From Silene latifolia (Eukaryota; Streptophyta; Magnoliopsida; Caryophyllales; Caryophyllaceae): DNA of 64,000 nucleotides. Shown piece after piece: positions 11,575-23,514 of the stretch; the first letter of the stretch is position 1; each line of letters starts with the position of its first letter. The notes beneath the pieces are model-generated. The model did not search any database and was not told the DNA's origin. It was given only the letters and a program-made list of their open reading frames with translations. Both the position numbers and the translations under genes were made by a program. The DNA lies in contig NC_133534.1 in NCBI RefSeq assembly GCF_048544455.1, forward strand, positions 31,448,217 to 31,512,216. Direction: 5' to 3'.

Positions 11575-14013
11575 ATGAGTATCACCGCTCGTGGAAATTA
11601 TGACTACTTCATAACCTTCACCGATGACTTGAGTAGATATGGGTATATCTATTTGATGAAACATAAAAGTGAAGCATTTGAGAAATTCAAAGAATTTCAA
11701 AACGAAGTAGAGAACCAATTGAACAAAAGGATTAAGGCACTACGATCCGATCGTGGTGGAGAGTATCTTAGCCTTGAATTTGATTCTCACTTGAAAGGTT
11801 GTGGTATTATATCACAACTTACTCCACCCGGAACACCACAACTCAATGGTGTTGCTGAAAGGAGGAATCGAACCCTACTTGATATGGTTCGATCCATGAT
11901 GAGTCAAACCGAGTTACCGAACTCGTTTTGGGGATTTGCAATTCAAACCGCAATAAAATCTTTGAACGTAAGTCCAACCAAAGCAACTGAAAAGACTCCA
12001 TATGAGATATGGAGAGGAAAGATTCCAAATCTATCCCATATGAAAATTTGGAGTTGTGATGCTTATGTCAAAATTAAAAATGATAATAAGTTGGCACCCC
12101 GATCCGAAAAATGCATTTTTGTAGGTTATCTCATGGCCTCACGAGGCTATTACTTCTATAAGCCTCAAGAGAACAAAGTAATTGTGTCTCGAGATGCTGT
12201 CTTCCTAGAAAGCGATTTTATTTCTAGGAGACAGAGTGGGAGAAATTTTGAACTTGATGAAGTTCAAGAGCCACAAACCGAGATAGAGACGCAAGAAGAA
12301 GTTCCTTCGTCGTCTAATGCGGTTATTCCTCCTCCTCTTAGAAGAACGGGTCGTGTTATTCGCCATCCCGATCGATATGTGGGACTTATCGAAGAAGATG
12401 GAACACTTGATGTGTTGCTTATAGAAAGTGACGAGCCCGCTACCTACAAGACCGCAATCTCTAGTCCAAATTCCTTCTTATGGCTTGAAGCCATGAAGTC
12501 CGAAATGGATTCTATGCATGAAAACCATGTTTGGGACTTGGTAGATTTGCCTAAAGGTGCAAGACCTCTTCAATGCAAATGGATATTCAAAGTCAAGAAT
12601 GGCATAGAGGGACATGATGATGTCTACAAAGCTAGGCTAGTGGCAAAAGGATTTATCCAAGTCCAAGGTCTCCATTATGATGAGACCTTCGCCCCCGTAG
12701 CCATGCTAAGATCCATACGGATTTTGTTAGCGATCGCCGCATTTCATGATTATGAAATATGGCAAATGGATGTCAAAACCGCTTTTCTAAATGGCCATTT
12801 AGAAGAGGAGGTGTACATGATACAACCCGAAGGTTTTGTTGATTCTAAAAATCCTAACAAAGTATGCAAACTTAAGAGATCCACTTATGGTCTTAAGCAA
12901 GCATCTAGAAGTTGGAATCATCGATTCAATCATGTTATAAAGGAGAATGGCTTCACTCGAAGTGTTGAGGAACCATGTTTATACATGAAATTTAGTGGGA
13001 GCAATGTTGTGTTCCTAATCTTGTATGTCGATGACATACTACTCATTGGAAATGATATTCCGATGTTGTCTTCTGTTAAGAAGTGGTTAGGTAACCACTT
13101 CCAAATGAAGGATTTAGGAGAAGCACAACGCATATTAGGTATCCGGATCCATAGAGATAGATCCAAGAGGATATTGGCACTAAGTCAAGAGTCTTATGTT
13201 GATAAGATTCTTCGACGGTTCAGCATGGACAAATCCAAAAGGGGTTTGGTACCGATGGTAACTGGGAAGATATTGAGCAAGACTCAATCTCCCTCCGAAC
13301 CCCATGATGTTGAACACATGAAGATGATCCCTTATGCTTCCGCTGTTGGATCAATCATGTACGCCATGATATGCACACGTCCTGATGTCTCGTATGCCTT
13401 GAGTATGACGAGTAGATATCAAGGAAATCCAGGAGAGAGTCACTGGATAGCCGTCAAAAACATCCTTAAGTACTTGAGAAGAACTAAGGATTCTATCTTA
13501 GTGTTTGGAGGAGACACTGAGCTACGTGTTAATGGATACACGGACTCGAGTTTTCAAACGGATAGAGATGACATGAAATCACAATCTGGTTTCGTTTTCA
13601 TGCTCAATGGTGGTGCCGTTAGCTGGAGAAGCTTCAAGGAAGTTGTAACCGCGGATTCAACAACGGAGGCTGAGTACATTGCAGCATCAGAAGCTGCCAA
13701 GGAAGCTGTGTGGATCAGGCAATTCACGGAAGGTCTAAAAGTAGTACCTACCGCCAATGATCCCATCACTCTCTATTGTGATAATAGTGGGACGATCTTC
13801 CAAGCTAAGGAGCCAAAGTCTAGTAATAGATCTAGACACTTACTTAGAAAATATCATGTAATTAGAGATTTCATTGAAAGACAGGAAATTGCGATTTGTA
13901 AGGTTGGGACGGATGACAACATAGCCGATCCGCTCACCAAGCCTTTATCGCAGGCTAAGCATGATGGACATGTTGCATCCATGGGACTTAAACGTGTACC
14001 AAGTTTATGTTAG
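11575..14013 (+). pseudogene. Angela-like pol: integrase, reverse transcriptase and RNase H (812-codon open stretch)
   Basis: The longest open stretch in the window. Integrase core at residues 1-170 keeps the second Asp (SDRGGEY, near 60) and the Glu (GVAERRN, near 94); the first Asp (HTD) lies just upstream of the stop at 11566. The RT starts near residue 300 (KWIFKVK, ARLVAKGF), with DVKTAFLNG and the catalytic YVDD near residue 485. RNase H follows (YTDSSFQ, STTEAEYIA, IADPLTKPL). Most of pol is therefore structurally intact, but the four upstream stops prevent a full Gag-Pol. The same frame is kept from gag. Confidence 0.93.
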
Positions 14014-14778
14014 ATTTTGAAATGAAATAAAAGTGTTGTTTTTGTTCATGTTCATAATCGAATTTGTCTTTTATCTTTTCTTTATACATTGTTACATCCA
14101 AACGGGTTGTGGAGACAATTGAACCCCGTTAAAGTGAACGCGGATTATCATTGTATTTGCCCATAGTCACTTGTATGAGGTGACGTCTCGAAGTGACTAG
14201 AGTGTGATGCGATTGATGGCAATTTCAAGTGCCATACAGTCATGTGAGATGACTAGTCGATCACATAGACAGGCTGTTAGGAACATTTTGTCGGGCCTTA
14301 TGACCGCTTATAGAGTTCTGGCAAATTTATATAGCCTGGTCGTGGCGAGAGCTACTATAGTATTCAAATGAGTCGATTCTTTTGACTAAAGACTATTCTC
14401 TTAAGATGGCACAGTTTCAGATTAACTTTGGTTTGTGTTACTACGACCTTCGTAAATGGGGTCAAACAGGCATATTTTGGGTTATGATGGCTGTGGCTAG
14501 TCGAAGGGAATGAGTGCGATAGGAATTGTCCACCCCTAGTCAGGGTTATAACAATATCTCAGGGCCACTCGAGGAGTAATGAACTGGAAATGCGTGGCCA
14601 CGCTCGGAATATATCCATGGTGGATAAATCCGGTTAAACAGTTATTCTCCAGATCGAGGAAACCACTCTCGATATGATCACTTGCAAGTACGACCTGAAA
14701 GACACCTTGCATTGAGTGGGAGATAGTAATAGGACAAGAGAATTGGTGACGCACTCTTGTCGAGGACAAGTGGGAGAT
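14014..14778 (+). other. 3' untranslated region and polypurine tract of the Angela-like element
   Basis: 765 bp between the pol stop and the 3' LTR. It ends with AAGTGGGAGAT (to 14778), the polypurine tract next to TGTTGG. A similar region in reverse lies in the nested element at 7909-8560. No conserved protein is recognised. Confidence 0.8.
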
Positions 14779-16049
14779 TGTTGGAATATGTGTCCTCCGA
14801 CAATAATGCGATCACAACTGTTGATCATGATGATCACATGTTTAAGTCTCATTTTAAAGAATACGATTGGGAAGTAATTTTTACTGTCAACTGGTCCACA
14901 CATATCGGTAATGATTGGCTGACTAGATTTTGACATTACTGTCGTGCGACGGTGGTGATCAGTTAATCCCCTTAGGTCATACCTAAAGGGTAACACTCTT
15001 AATTGATCATTTAATTGATCGTATGACGATACGGGTCAATTAAATTACTTAAAATTGACGGACGATTTTGGAAGTAATATTTACGTGTCTTATTGAAATT
15101 TGATTAAATAAGATACGGTCTAAGTAATCGAATTGTTTTATTACTTATATGAAATTATTGTTTACAGAAACAAATTGAAACAGAATGAATTGATTATTAT
15201 TAATACAGAATGTTGTATTTTATAAACTCGGAAATTCATTTCGGTACAAATAATTATGAGTTACTAGGTTATGTTTATAAGTGACATATTTTGTTAATAT
15301 GTTGATTTTTAATTGTTAAAAATACATTTTATACACCTAATGTCATGGAACATGTTACATGTGACATATTGACAAAATAATGTGTAAAATGGACTTTCCA
15401 TGTTACACTATATGTACCGAAATATAAGGATGGAGTAGAGTATTTAAGTGTGTTTTATATTTTGTTTAAAAGCATAATCATCACACAAATACCTACTCTT
15501 ACATGCCTACTTTTATGGGTAAGACAAAATGCCATGCATTGGCCTAATGCCCTCACCCTACCCGGTTTTGTCATAAGAGAAGCCAAGGGTTTTCTCTTAT
15601 TTTTCTCAACATACACTACATGCAAAATCTAGTGTGTTCATTCATTCAAACACATCTAAAATTATTTTAGAGAGATAAAAATTACTCCCATTTTCTCTCC
15701 TCTTGACCGAAATATTCAAGAGGACAAAACAATAGTTTTGTGTCATTTTTAGTTAAAATTAATATAGTTCTAGTATAAATAATATTAATTTTTAAGAGGT
15801 TATCTTGGGTATAATTCCTTGGGAGAGATTCTATCCTTGAATCTTTGTTCATCCACTTTAGGAAGCTCAAGAACAAGTGAGTAGGTGAACTCATTTGTGC
15901 CCATATAAACCGAAATATCAATGTGAGATGATGATTTCTTCTTTAATTATATTATTGTTTGTATGCATAAGATCACCATTTAATTTTATGACTAAATTAA
16001 CATAAAACATATATGAATATGTTGAGTATATAGATCTAGATTTCTAACA
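14779..16049 (+). repeat. 3' LTR of the Angela-like element
   Basis: 1271 bp, aligning end to end with 3109-4380. It is followed by the second copy of the target site ttttc. Confidence 0.93.
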
Positions 16050-16054
16050 TTTTC

Positions 16055-17393
16055 AAGCATGGAGAAGTATGATATGGGTATTTTCGGATGCTTCTCTTGA
16101 GTATTGGAACCCGGAGTATCATTTTTTCTCATTTCCTGGAGATGAAATTGGTCCCTTTCCCGAAGAATTTGCAGCGATTGGAGGATAGGATACAGAAAGT
16201 CTCCCAGTGCTGCCATCTATGTCTCAAGGGTATAAGAATAAATATAGGGATCTTATTGGATTGACCAAAGCTGAAGTTGATCATCTTGTAACTTCTAAAG
16301 GTGTCCGGATCTTCGATTTTATTGACCGCTTCATAGATAGAGAGGACCCTTCTATTTCTTATGCTGCAAGGCGCAGGGCCTTCGGATTTTGCATGCTTCA
16401 TTGTTTTGTCTTTAAAGGCCATGTTGACACGGAGATGAGAGGTGATCCGCGATTTTAATATCATCGAGCAAATGGAGCTGCGCAAGAGCCTAGCTTGCCT
16501 GGTATTAGGAGAGATTGTCTTAGGCTTGGATAGTCGGAAGGCTAATCGCGAGCTCCCGTATATTAGAAGTCCTATAATTTTACAAGTAAAATGCTTCCGT
16601 TTATTCTCTTTTTGCAGATTTGGTGGATGGAAAGGATGCGCTAATTCGAGCCCCCAGTTGACGTGCCTGGATATCGATCACGATCGATAATGATGAGGAC
16701 GAGGTTGTATATGGGTGATTTCACTTGAGTTTGCAACTACTGGGAGAACAAACTAAAGAATGAAGGAGGACCGTTGATTAGATGGGTTGTCCCTTGGTGG
16801 CATCTCAGGGCATTGACAGGAGTATCGTCCATGGATCCTACTCGATCCATTCGTATCCCAAGCTTGGAGTTCATCGTCCATATCTTCCCGGAGAGGCTGA
16901 TGAGGCAAGTTGGTATGAGGCAAAATATTCCAAAGCTTGACACTATTACACAGGTGGCTTTGGCGCATACGTCTGAGACATGCCGTGAGTGGGCTTTGTG
17001 CTGGTCTCAAAGGAACATGTGGTTTATTCCTGTCCCGGTTGGTTCACTGTGGGTGTCAGACTCTTATTTGTAGTGGGTCAAGGCTAGCGCCTTGGAAGAG
17101 CGCGGAAAGTTGAGGAAGCATGAGCCGATTGACTACAAGATCCGCGAGGTGGTGAAGGAGAATAAGAAGTACTTGACTGAAGAAGTAGAAGAAGCTGGAT
17201 TCCGAGTCGATCGCCCGATGAAGAAACAAAAGAATGCTCCTGTTGAGAAAATGATTGTGGATCGAAATGGAAAGACAAAGCCTCGAGAAAAACCGTTGGT
17301 GATTAGGTCGGAGATAACGCAAGAGCATCCCCCTCGAGGTCGAGACAAGAAGTATGATCGAAATGACAAAGGCAAGGGGAAGATGGAAGAATA
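16055..17393 (+). pseudogene. Antisense extra ORF of Tat copy A (DUF7745/plant-mobile-domain-like), decayed
   Basis: Continues from 3062-3108 after the copia insertion. Readable blocks: EYWNPEYHFFSFPGDEIG, GYKNKYRDLIGLTKAEVDHL (from 16207), AFGFCMLHCFVFKGHVD, RWVVPWWHLRALTG (from 16783), then a basic, charged C-terminus ending KGKGKMEE at 17393. The arrangement resembles the DUF7745 / plant mobile domain proteins carried by retroelements; that identification is from memory of family style. Decay includes a frameshift near 16095, a stop at 17071 and loss of about 40 bp from the intron region (16588-16618) that is complete in copy B. Confidence 0.65.
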
Positions 17394-17994
17394 GGAGTAG
17401 CCCGAGTCTTTATATTATTTATTATTATTACTATTGTCCCGAGTCTTTATATTATTTATTATTATTACTATTGTTTGTAATAAATGATGGGATTTTTAAA
17501 ATTCTAGCCTAGCATTTCATTTCAGCATTTATATATTATTTGGCGTTTTATTAATAGATGAATAAATCGATTGTATTTAGCTAGGAACTTAAAGCCGGCT
17601 CCCTTTATTAATTCTTTCGAATTCCAAGTGCCAAAGCAAATGTCCTTCTATTTACATTGTGAAAGTGATTGGGTTATGTCCCGTGAAGGACTGCCTATGT
17701 ATTCATTGAAAATGAAATCAAACCGAGAACGTTGTTCGAAAAAAAGAAAAATGTAAAAGAATAAATGTTCGAAGCAAGAGCTTGTAACGAACAAAGGCTA
17801 TAAGCATGGTGCTTTACTTACTCTTAGAAAATGCAATTTAGATTGATGATACTGAGGATAAACAAATAAAAATAATGCCAAAACGCAAGAGCGAGGTGGC
17901 ACGAATCTTGAAGTTTGGTAGTGCCGTGTATTTGGTGTTGCAAGAGCGGCACATAGGTCCCGCGTGGCTCATTTCTAGTCCTATTCTAAGGGTA
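17394..17994. other. Spacer between antisense ORF and Tat pol, with a duplicated 37-bp unit
   Basis: Converging 3' ends. The unit cccgagtctttatattattt... (37 bp) occurs twice in tandem at about 17401-17475; copy B has the same duplication at about 62556-62630. The rest shows no gene. Confidence 0.7.
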
Positions 17995-20471
17995 ATATCG
18001 CTTGAGCTGGTCTAGATTAGTCGGATTTGAAAACTCGTTCCCATCTAAGTCTGTAATTCTAGCCGCACCCCCCGAGAGTATGGTTTTGACTCAATACGGA
18101 CCGGCCCAAATAGATTTGAATTTTCCCCTTGGGTCGACTGGTAGAAGAGCTCGAACAGATTTGAGCACTAGATCTCCCTCGTTTATGTTTTGAGGTTTAG
18201 CTTTGTTGTTGAAAGATCTTCGAATTCACGCTTGATATGTTCGAACATTATGCAAGGCACGTAGTCTTCGTTCGTCCAAGAGGACAAGTTCTTCATATCT
18301 GTCTCTATTTCATTCTACTTCGGGGATATGGCTTTCGAGTAGAATACATAGAGATGGGATCTCTAGCTCTACTGGTTGTACAGCTTCCATGCCATAAGTC
18401 AGATAGAAAGGAGTAGCCCCAGTAAGCGTCCTGACTGAAGTTCGATATCCCCATAAGGTGAAGGGTATCTTGTTAGGCCAGTCTCGATAATTATCGATCA
18501 TTTTCTTGAGGATCATAACTGCATTTTTGTTAGCTGCCTCTACTGCACCATTAGTCTGAGGTCGGTAGAGCGAGGAATGATGATGCTTGATTTTGTATTT
18601 GGCCAACAATTATTTGGTTTTGACTTGAAAATGAGACCCGTTGTCACTAATTATCTCATGTGGACACCCATATCGATAGACGATATTGGTTTCTATGAAC
18701 TTGGCCACATGCTTAGAGGTTAGGGTGGTATAGGATGCCGCTTCAACCCATTTTGTGAAGTAGTCAATGGCTACAAAAATGAAACAGTGACCAGCTGTCC
18801 CGGCTGGAGTAATCTTCCCAATGATGTCAATTCCCCATGTAGAAAATGGCCAAGGAAATGTCATCGTATACAGTAGAGATGGTGAAACATGTTGTACATT
18901 TCCGAAGATCAGGTAAGTGTGGAAATGCCTTACGTATTTGATGCAATCTGTCTCCATCGTTGTCCAAAAGTATCCTAGACGAATGATTTTGTTTGCCATC
19001 ATTGGCCAACTCATATGAGGACTGCATTCTCCATCATGGACCTCTTCCATAACTTTCTTTGCTTTTGAATGATCAAGGCAAAGCAAATTGATGCCTTGTG
19101 GGGTTCTCTTGTATAACTCCCCTTGATTTAAGACGTATTGGGATGCTAATAGACGAATTGCTCGTTATCCCCTCTTATCCATGTCAGGTTGGTATTTGTC
19201 GTTGTGCTTCTAGTTTAGAATGGCTTGATACCTAGACTCCTCTTGATTTTCGTTCTCATCAGTGAGAAAATGCATATAGGTTGGCTCGGATCGCCGTTCC
19301 ATACATAACGACATTTCTATCATGTTGTCACGCATTTTGATCAAAGATGCAAGTTTCGCAAAAGCGCCTGCAAACCGATTTTTTTCTCGAGGTAGATGTA
19401 AGTAAATGACTTGGTCAAAGTATTGAGCCACTTGATCTATCCTGGGTTGATATGGCGCAAGGCTTTCACTTCGGATTTTCCATGACCCAGTGATTTAATT
19501 GATGATTAAAGATGAGTCTTATTGGACTCGAAGCCTTTTGATGCCTAAACCGACTGCTGCTTATAGACCAATGAGGCAGGACTCATATCCTGCAGCGTTA
19601 TTAGTCACCTCGAAGTCGAGTTTGACAGAAATTGGTATCTGCTCGCCTTCAGGAGAAATGAGCAACACTCCTATACCGTATCCTCTTAGGTTGGAAGCCC
19701 CATCGAAGTAGAGATCCCATGATTCTGCGTCGGTGTGTAAAATGTCTTCGTCTTGAAATGACCATGTATCTTTTACTTGGGTGTCATGAATAGGATTGTC
19801 TGCGAAGAACTCGGCTACTGCTCGTCCCTTGATGACCTTCAGAGGTACGTATTTGAGATCGAACTCTGAGAGCATTAAAGTCCTCCTTGCCAAGCGTCCA
19901 TTTAAGACAGGCTTCTCGAAAATGTATTTGACAGGATCCATCTTTGTATATACCTTGACGGAGTAGCTAAGCATATAGTGGCGTAGCTTCTTGGTTGCCC
20001 ACACAAGAGCGAGGCATGTCTTCTTAAGTGGTGTATATTTAGTCTCATACTCCAAGAACTTCTTTCTAAGGTAGTAGATATCTCTTCTTCCTTTCCGATG
20101 ACCTGCATGAGCATAGCCCCCATGGCTGTCTGTGTGACTGTGAGATATAGAGATAACGATTGATCTTTTTGTGGTGGCACTAGAACTGGTGGTTTAGCCA
20201 ATATCTCCTTAATTCTGTCGAATGCCTTTTGACAATTGTCATCCCACATGGTGTGGTCTGTTTTCTTGAGCTTCTTGAATATAGGTTCACAGATCATAGT
20301 GAGGTTTGAAATGAAACGACTGATGTACTATACTTTGCCCAGGAAACCCCAAACTTTCTTTTCTGTCTGTGGTTGCGTCATCTCAATTAGAGCCTTGATC
20401 TTGGATGGATCAATCTCTATACCTCTTTGACTATCTACATATCCCAATAGCTTGTCGGGTGCCTTTCTAAG
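17995..20471 (-). pseudogene. Tat-lineage pol: RT end, RNase H, archaeal-type RNase H and integrase (broken)
   Basis: Read right to left. The RT end (GIEIDPSKIKALIEM, near 20400) is followed by RNase H (KAFDRIKEILAKPPVLVPP; AMGAMLMQ) to about 19900. A second, archaeal-type RNase H follows (LYFDGASNLRGYGIGVLLIS, TNNAAGY, 19560-19740; its end HLPREKNRFA near 19400). The integrase core (WGIDIIGKITPAG, FTKWVEAASY, ISDNGSHF, 18610-19086; HHSSLYRPQTNGAVEAANKN, 18500-18609) keeps both Asp and the Glu. The C-terminal end is GPYW...NLDQLKRYYP near 18000-18130. Several frameshifts and stops break it, and RT is truncated at 20471. Confidence 0.88.
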
Positions 20472-20667
20472 ACCACCCATCGCATGAGAATGCTACCATC
20501 TCGGTTACCCGAGGCATAGTAATAAAAAGTGACCATCAAGAAATATAATTTAAGTAAATAAGTTTAAAGTGGTTACATCAAAACAAACTGTAAAATAAAA
20601 TACAACTATTCCAAATAAAAAATCGAACTAAGTAAACAAATGTTATGACACAATAACGGAAGACTAC
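20472..20667 (-). repeat. Left piece of a truncated chromovirus-type LTR (outer family)
   Basis: Starts with accacccatcgcatgag and matches the beginning of the inner chromovirus LTRs (ctcggtt.cccgaggc), but is clearly diverged. It abuts truncated Tat RT at 20471. It ends at the target site actac (20663-20667), and its continuation resumes at 28997. Confidence 0.75.
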
Positions 20668-22009
20668 TGTAAAACCCCCACATACCAAGGTGTCTTACCA
20701 AGGACCACCCTAGCATGAGAGACTGTTGCCATCTCGGTTGCCCGAGGCTAGTATATCAAAAGTAATCATTTTAAAACATTTATTAAACTATATAAAGTTA
20801 AATATCATATTATCTCAAAACCAAACCAAAAGAAATGTTTACTAATCTCAAAACAATTGAAATCAAAACAGCTAAACTCGTAACAGTGGAAGCTAGACTC
20901 GAAGTGATGACATCCCATCTCGTCTCCGTAGCTAAAAACAATCAACGCCTGTCACAATCTGCTCACCATCCCCGAACGGATCACCACATATTTACAAAAC
21001 AACGGGGTCATTTCACTGCATAATTAAAGTAATACAAAATAAAAAAATGTCAAAAGTAACTGTTCTACAATCATCTCCAATTCACAATCACATCTCAAAA
21101 CTGACTACACACTTAAGTGTGTAGTTCTGCCAGATTACTCCGGCGATAGATAATCCTCACCGCCTGTGGCGGACTGCAGCCTTGCCCGCCTAAGCCCCGC
21201 TCGTCACAACGAGCAACAACGCATGTTCTTTAATGTTCACATCCCCTCTTGTGGCGGGTTCCACAAGAGGCGAAACAAGGGCGTGAAGCAGCCGCTCCCG
21301 CAAGTGACTCCACTCAGCAGAGGATGCACCTCACAATCATAGTCCAACCATCACATCTCCAAAACTCCAAAATACAATCAACAACAGTATTATCACATTA
21401 AATAAATCACAACATCAATCTAAAATCAATTACGCAATCAACTGAGTAGGGTAACCCTACCTTGGCCCAAAACCGATCACGAGTAAACAAGGAAGCTAGA
21501 ACTGCTCTTCTAAGAATTCTCCACCTAACAACAATCATACAATCCAATCACAACATGCAAAACAACCCCTTTCCCCAAATTCCAATCACTAGGTTAAAAC
21601 CCTAAAAGACAAAACTGACAAATCCATAAGACTAGTGACTTACCTACACAATCGACACAAGAGAGAAAAGAACAAAGACTCTCGAATAATTGATGATCTT
21701 GGGAGAGATTAGAGATGATTAGAGTTACGTAAGAATGTTTAGCTTTTGTTAAAAGTGAAAAGTGAAACAGTAAATCGTAATTTATAACTCTAATCATTTT
21801 TAATCAAACCGCGGAAATAATTCCCGTCAGACTGGATACTCGGTCGAGTATAGAGCATAGTCGTCCGAGTATCCCTTACTCGGTCGAGTATTACCATACT
21901 CGGACGAGTATTCCTAGGCAGTAGCCTGACCAGAAACACACGACGCATTACTCGGCCGAGTAAGCCCTATTCGGCCGAGTAACAGGACTTAGAAAACTGT
22001 AGTATTATA
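20668..22009 (-). repeat. 3' LTR of the chromovirus
   Basis: 1342 bp, pairing with 27657-28996 (1340 bp). The right border reads TATTATA where the partner has TTTTACA, a change that removed the terminal CA. Minus-strand TATA region near 21779-21786 (TTATAAATTAC). Palindrome array at 21837-21985. Confidence 0.93.
21837..21985. promoter_or_regulatory. Array of ACTCGGYCGAGT palindromes in the chromovirus 3' LTR
   Basis: Six sites such as tactcggtcgagta, tactcggacgagta and tactcggccgagta, spaced at about 20-50 bp. It lies immediately upstream (minus-strand sense) of the LTR TATA box. Regulatory function is inferred from position. Confidence 0.7.
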
Positions 22010-22022
22010 GTCTTCCCTCCTT
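22010..22022 (-). other. Polypurine tract of the chromovirus
   Basis: AAGGAGGGAAGAC on the minus strand directly before the 3' LTR. Just upstream stands GAATTTCTGGGACGAAATTC, the conserved block found before the PPT in many plant chromoviruses. Confidence 0.88.
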
Positions 22023-23514
22023 AAAAAGAATTTCGTCCCAGAAATTCATACCATACTCAAAACAAAACCAACAAACACAACATAAAACTGCTCAACAACA
22101 ACAACAACTCCAAGTACCAACAACACCAACTATACATGACAAAACACCCAACTCAAACTTGAAAGATGACAAAAAGATAGCTATGTTAACCCAAACTAAT
22201 CCCAAAAACAACAAAAACAAGCATGCGACCATATCCTATCCCCCTTAAAAGACAACGGTTACGTCCCCGTAACCAAACATACCTGATCGAAAAGATGAGG
22301 AAAAAGCTCTCTCATCAACTCCTCTGGTTCCCATGTGGCCTCTTCCACATTGTGATTAGTCCAAAGTACCTTTAGTAAGACGGTCTTGTCGTTCCTTGTC
22401 TTGCGCACTTTTCGGTCTAAGATCTTATTGGGAACCTCCCCGATATTTGGGGAGTCATCTAGCTCTATGTTCTCAACCTCAAGAACATGTGATGGATTAC
22501 TCACATACTTCCGGAGTTGCTAAACGTGAAACACGTTGTGGACTCAATCCAACGATAGTGGTGAAGTTAGCCTATAGGCCACCTTATCTACGTGATATAA
22601 GATCTTATACGGGCTGATAAACTTCTGGCTCAACTTCCCTTTCTTGCCAAAACCTCATCACCCCTCGCATAGGTGACACTTTCAAAAGGACCTTGTCACC
22701 TACTCTAACTCAATGTCCCTGCGGTGCAAACCTGCATAATTCTTTTGGCGATCTTGAGCTACTTTCATCTTTTGATGAATCATACGAACTTGCTCAATCA
22801 TATCCTGAGCCATCTGTGGTCCTAAAACCACTGTCTCTGCACTGTCGTACCAATAAACTAGACTCCTGCACTTCCTGCCATACAAAGCCTCAAACAGTGT
22901 CATCCCAATGCTGGTGTGATAGCTGTTGTTGTATGAAAACTCAATCAAGTCCAGCCTATCTTTCCAAATTCCACCAAACTCCATGGCACAAGCCCTCAAC
23001 TTGTCCTCCAAGGTCTTGATAGTCCTCTCAGTCTGACCATCTATGGCAGGATGAAAAGCTGTACTCATCTTCAAGATCGTTCCCATCAAATCCAGCAACT
23101 CCTGCCAAAACCGTGATATAAACCTCGCATCTCGATCTAACACTTTGTCCTTTGGCACACCATGTAACTGAACCACATGCTTCCTATAACCCAAAGCTAA
23201 CTGCATCTTGGTCCAAGTATCCTTCATCGGAATGAAGTGAGCTGACTTTGTTAAACGGTAGACGATCACCCAAATCATATTGTTACCTTGCTGAGTCCTT
23301 GGCAAACCCACGATAAAGTCATTAGAGATCGACTCCCACTTCCACTATGGCACCTCAAGTGACTAAATCTTACCTTGTGGTCTGCGTTGCTCATGCTTTA
23401 CTCTCTGGCAAGTTAGACACTTAGCCACGAACTCGGCCACATCCTTCTTCATATTAGGCCACCAAAACGTTTTCTTTAGGTCCTTATAAAGCTTGTCGAC
23501 CCCCCCGGGTGAAC
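22023..23514 (-). pseudogene. Chromovirus integrase and C-terminal chromodomain (broken)
   Basis: Read right to left. A zinc-binding region (TCQRVKHEQRRPQGKI, near 23395) is followed by the core: SNDFIVGLPRTQQGNNM, then VIVYRLTKSAHFIP where VIVDRLTKSAHF is usual, RDARFISRFWQELL, and GQTERTIKTLEDKLRACAM with the catalytic Glu (23311-22700). A chromodomain-like segment follows (22504-22259): NKILDRKVRKTRND, VLWTNHNVEEATWEPEELM, LFDQ. Stops and frameshifts separate zinc region, core and chromodomain. Chromodomains of this group are thought to steer insertion to heterochromatin. Confidence 0.88.

Larger units (their letters stand above)
3109..16049 (+). mobile_element. Ty1/copia retrotransposon, Angela/BARE-like, with a nested insertion
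   Basis: A complete element: LTRs 3109-4380 and 14779-16049 (TGTTGG...TAACA), an initiator-Met-type PBS, gag-PR-IN-RT-RNase H order in one frame, and a purine tract before the 3' LTR. The 5-bp duplication ttttc is perfect (3104-3108 and 16050-16054), and Tat copy B shows the uninterrupted site. Without the nested 4.03 kb element it is about 8.9 kb, normal for the Angela lineage. The LTR start and the RT wording (KWIFKVK, AFHDYEIWQMDVKTAFLNG) suggest Angela/BARE. Several stops make it non-autonomous. Confidence 0.93.
16055..20471 (-). mobile_element. Degraded Ty3/gypsy Tat-lineage element, copy A
   Basis: Minus-strand pol (17995-20471) with a plus-strand extra ORF beyond its integrase end (3062-3108 plus 16055-17393). 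This layout, with an extra antisense ORF between pol and the 3' LTR, is known from Tat-lineage elements such as Retand and Grande. The archaeal-type second RNase H (YFDGASN, TNNAAGYES) also fits Tat. The element is cut at 20471, inside RT, where chromovirus LTR sequence begins. No LTR of its own is recognised. It aligns with 61150-63888 (copy B). Confidence 0.8.
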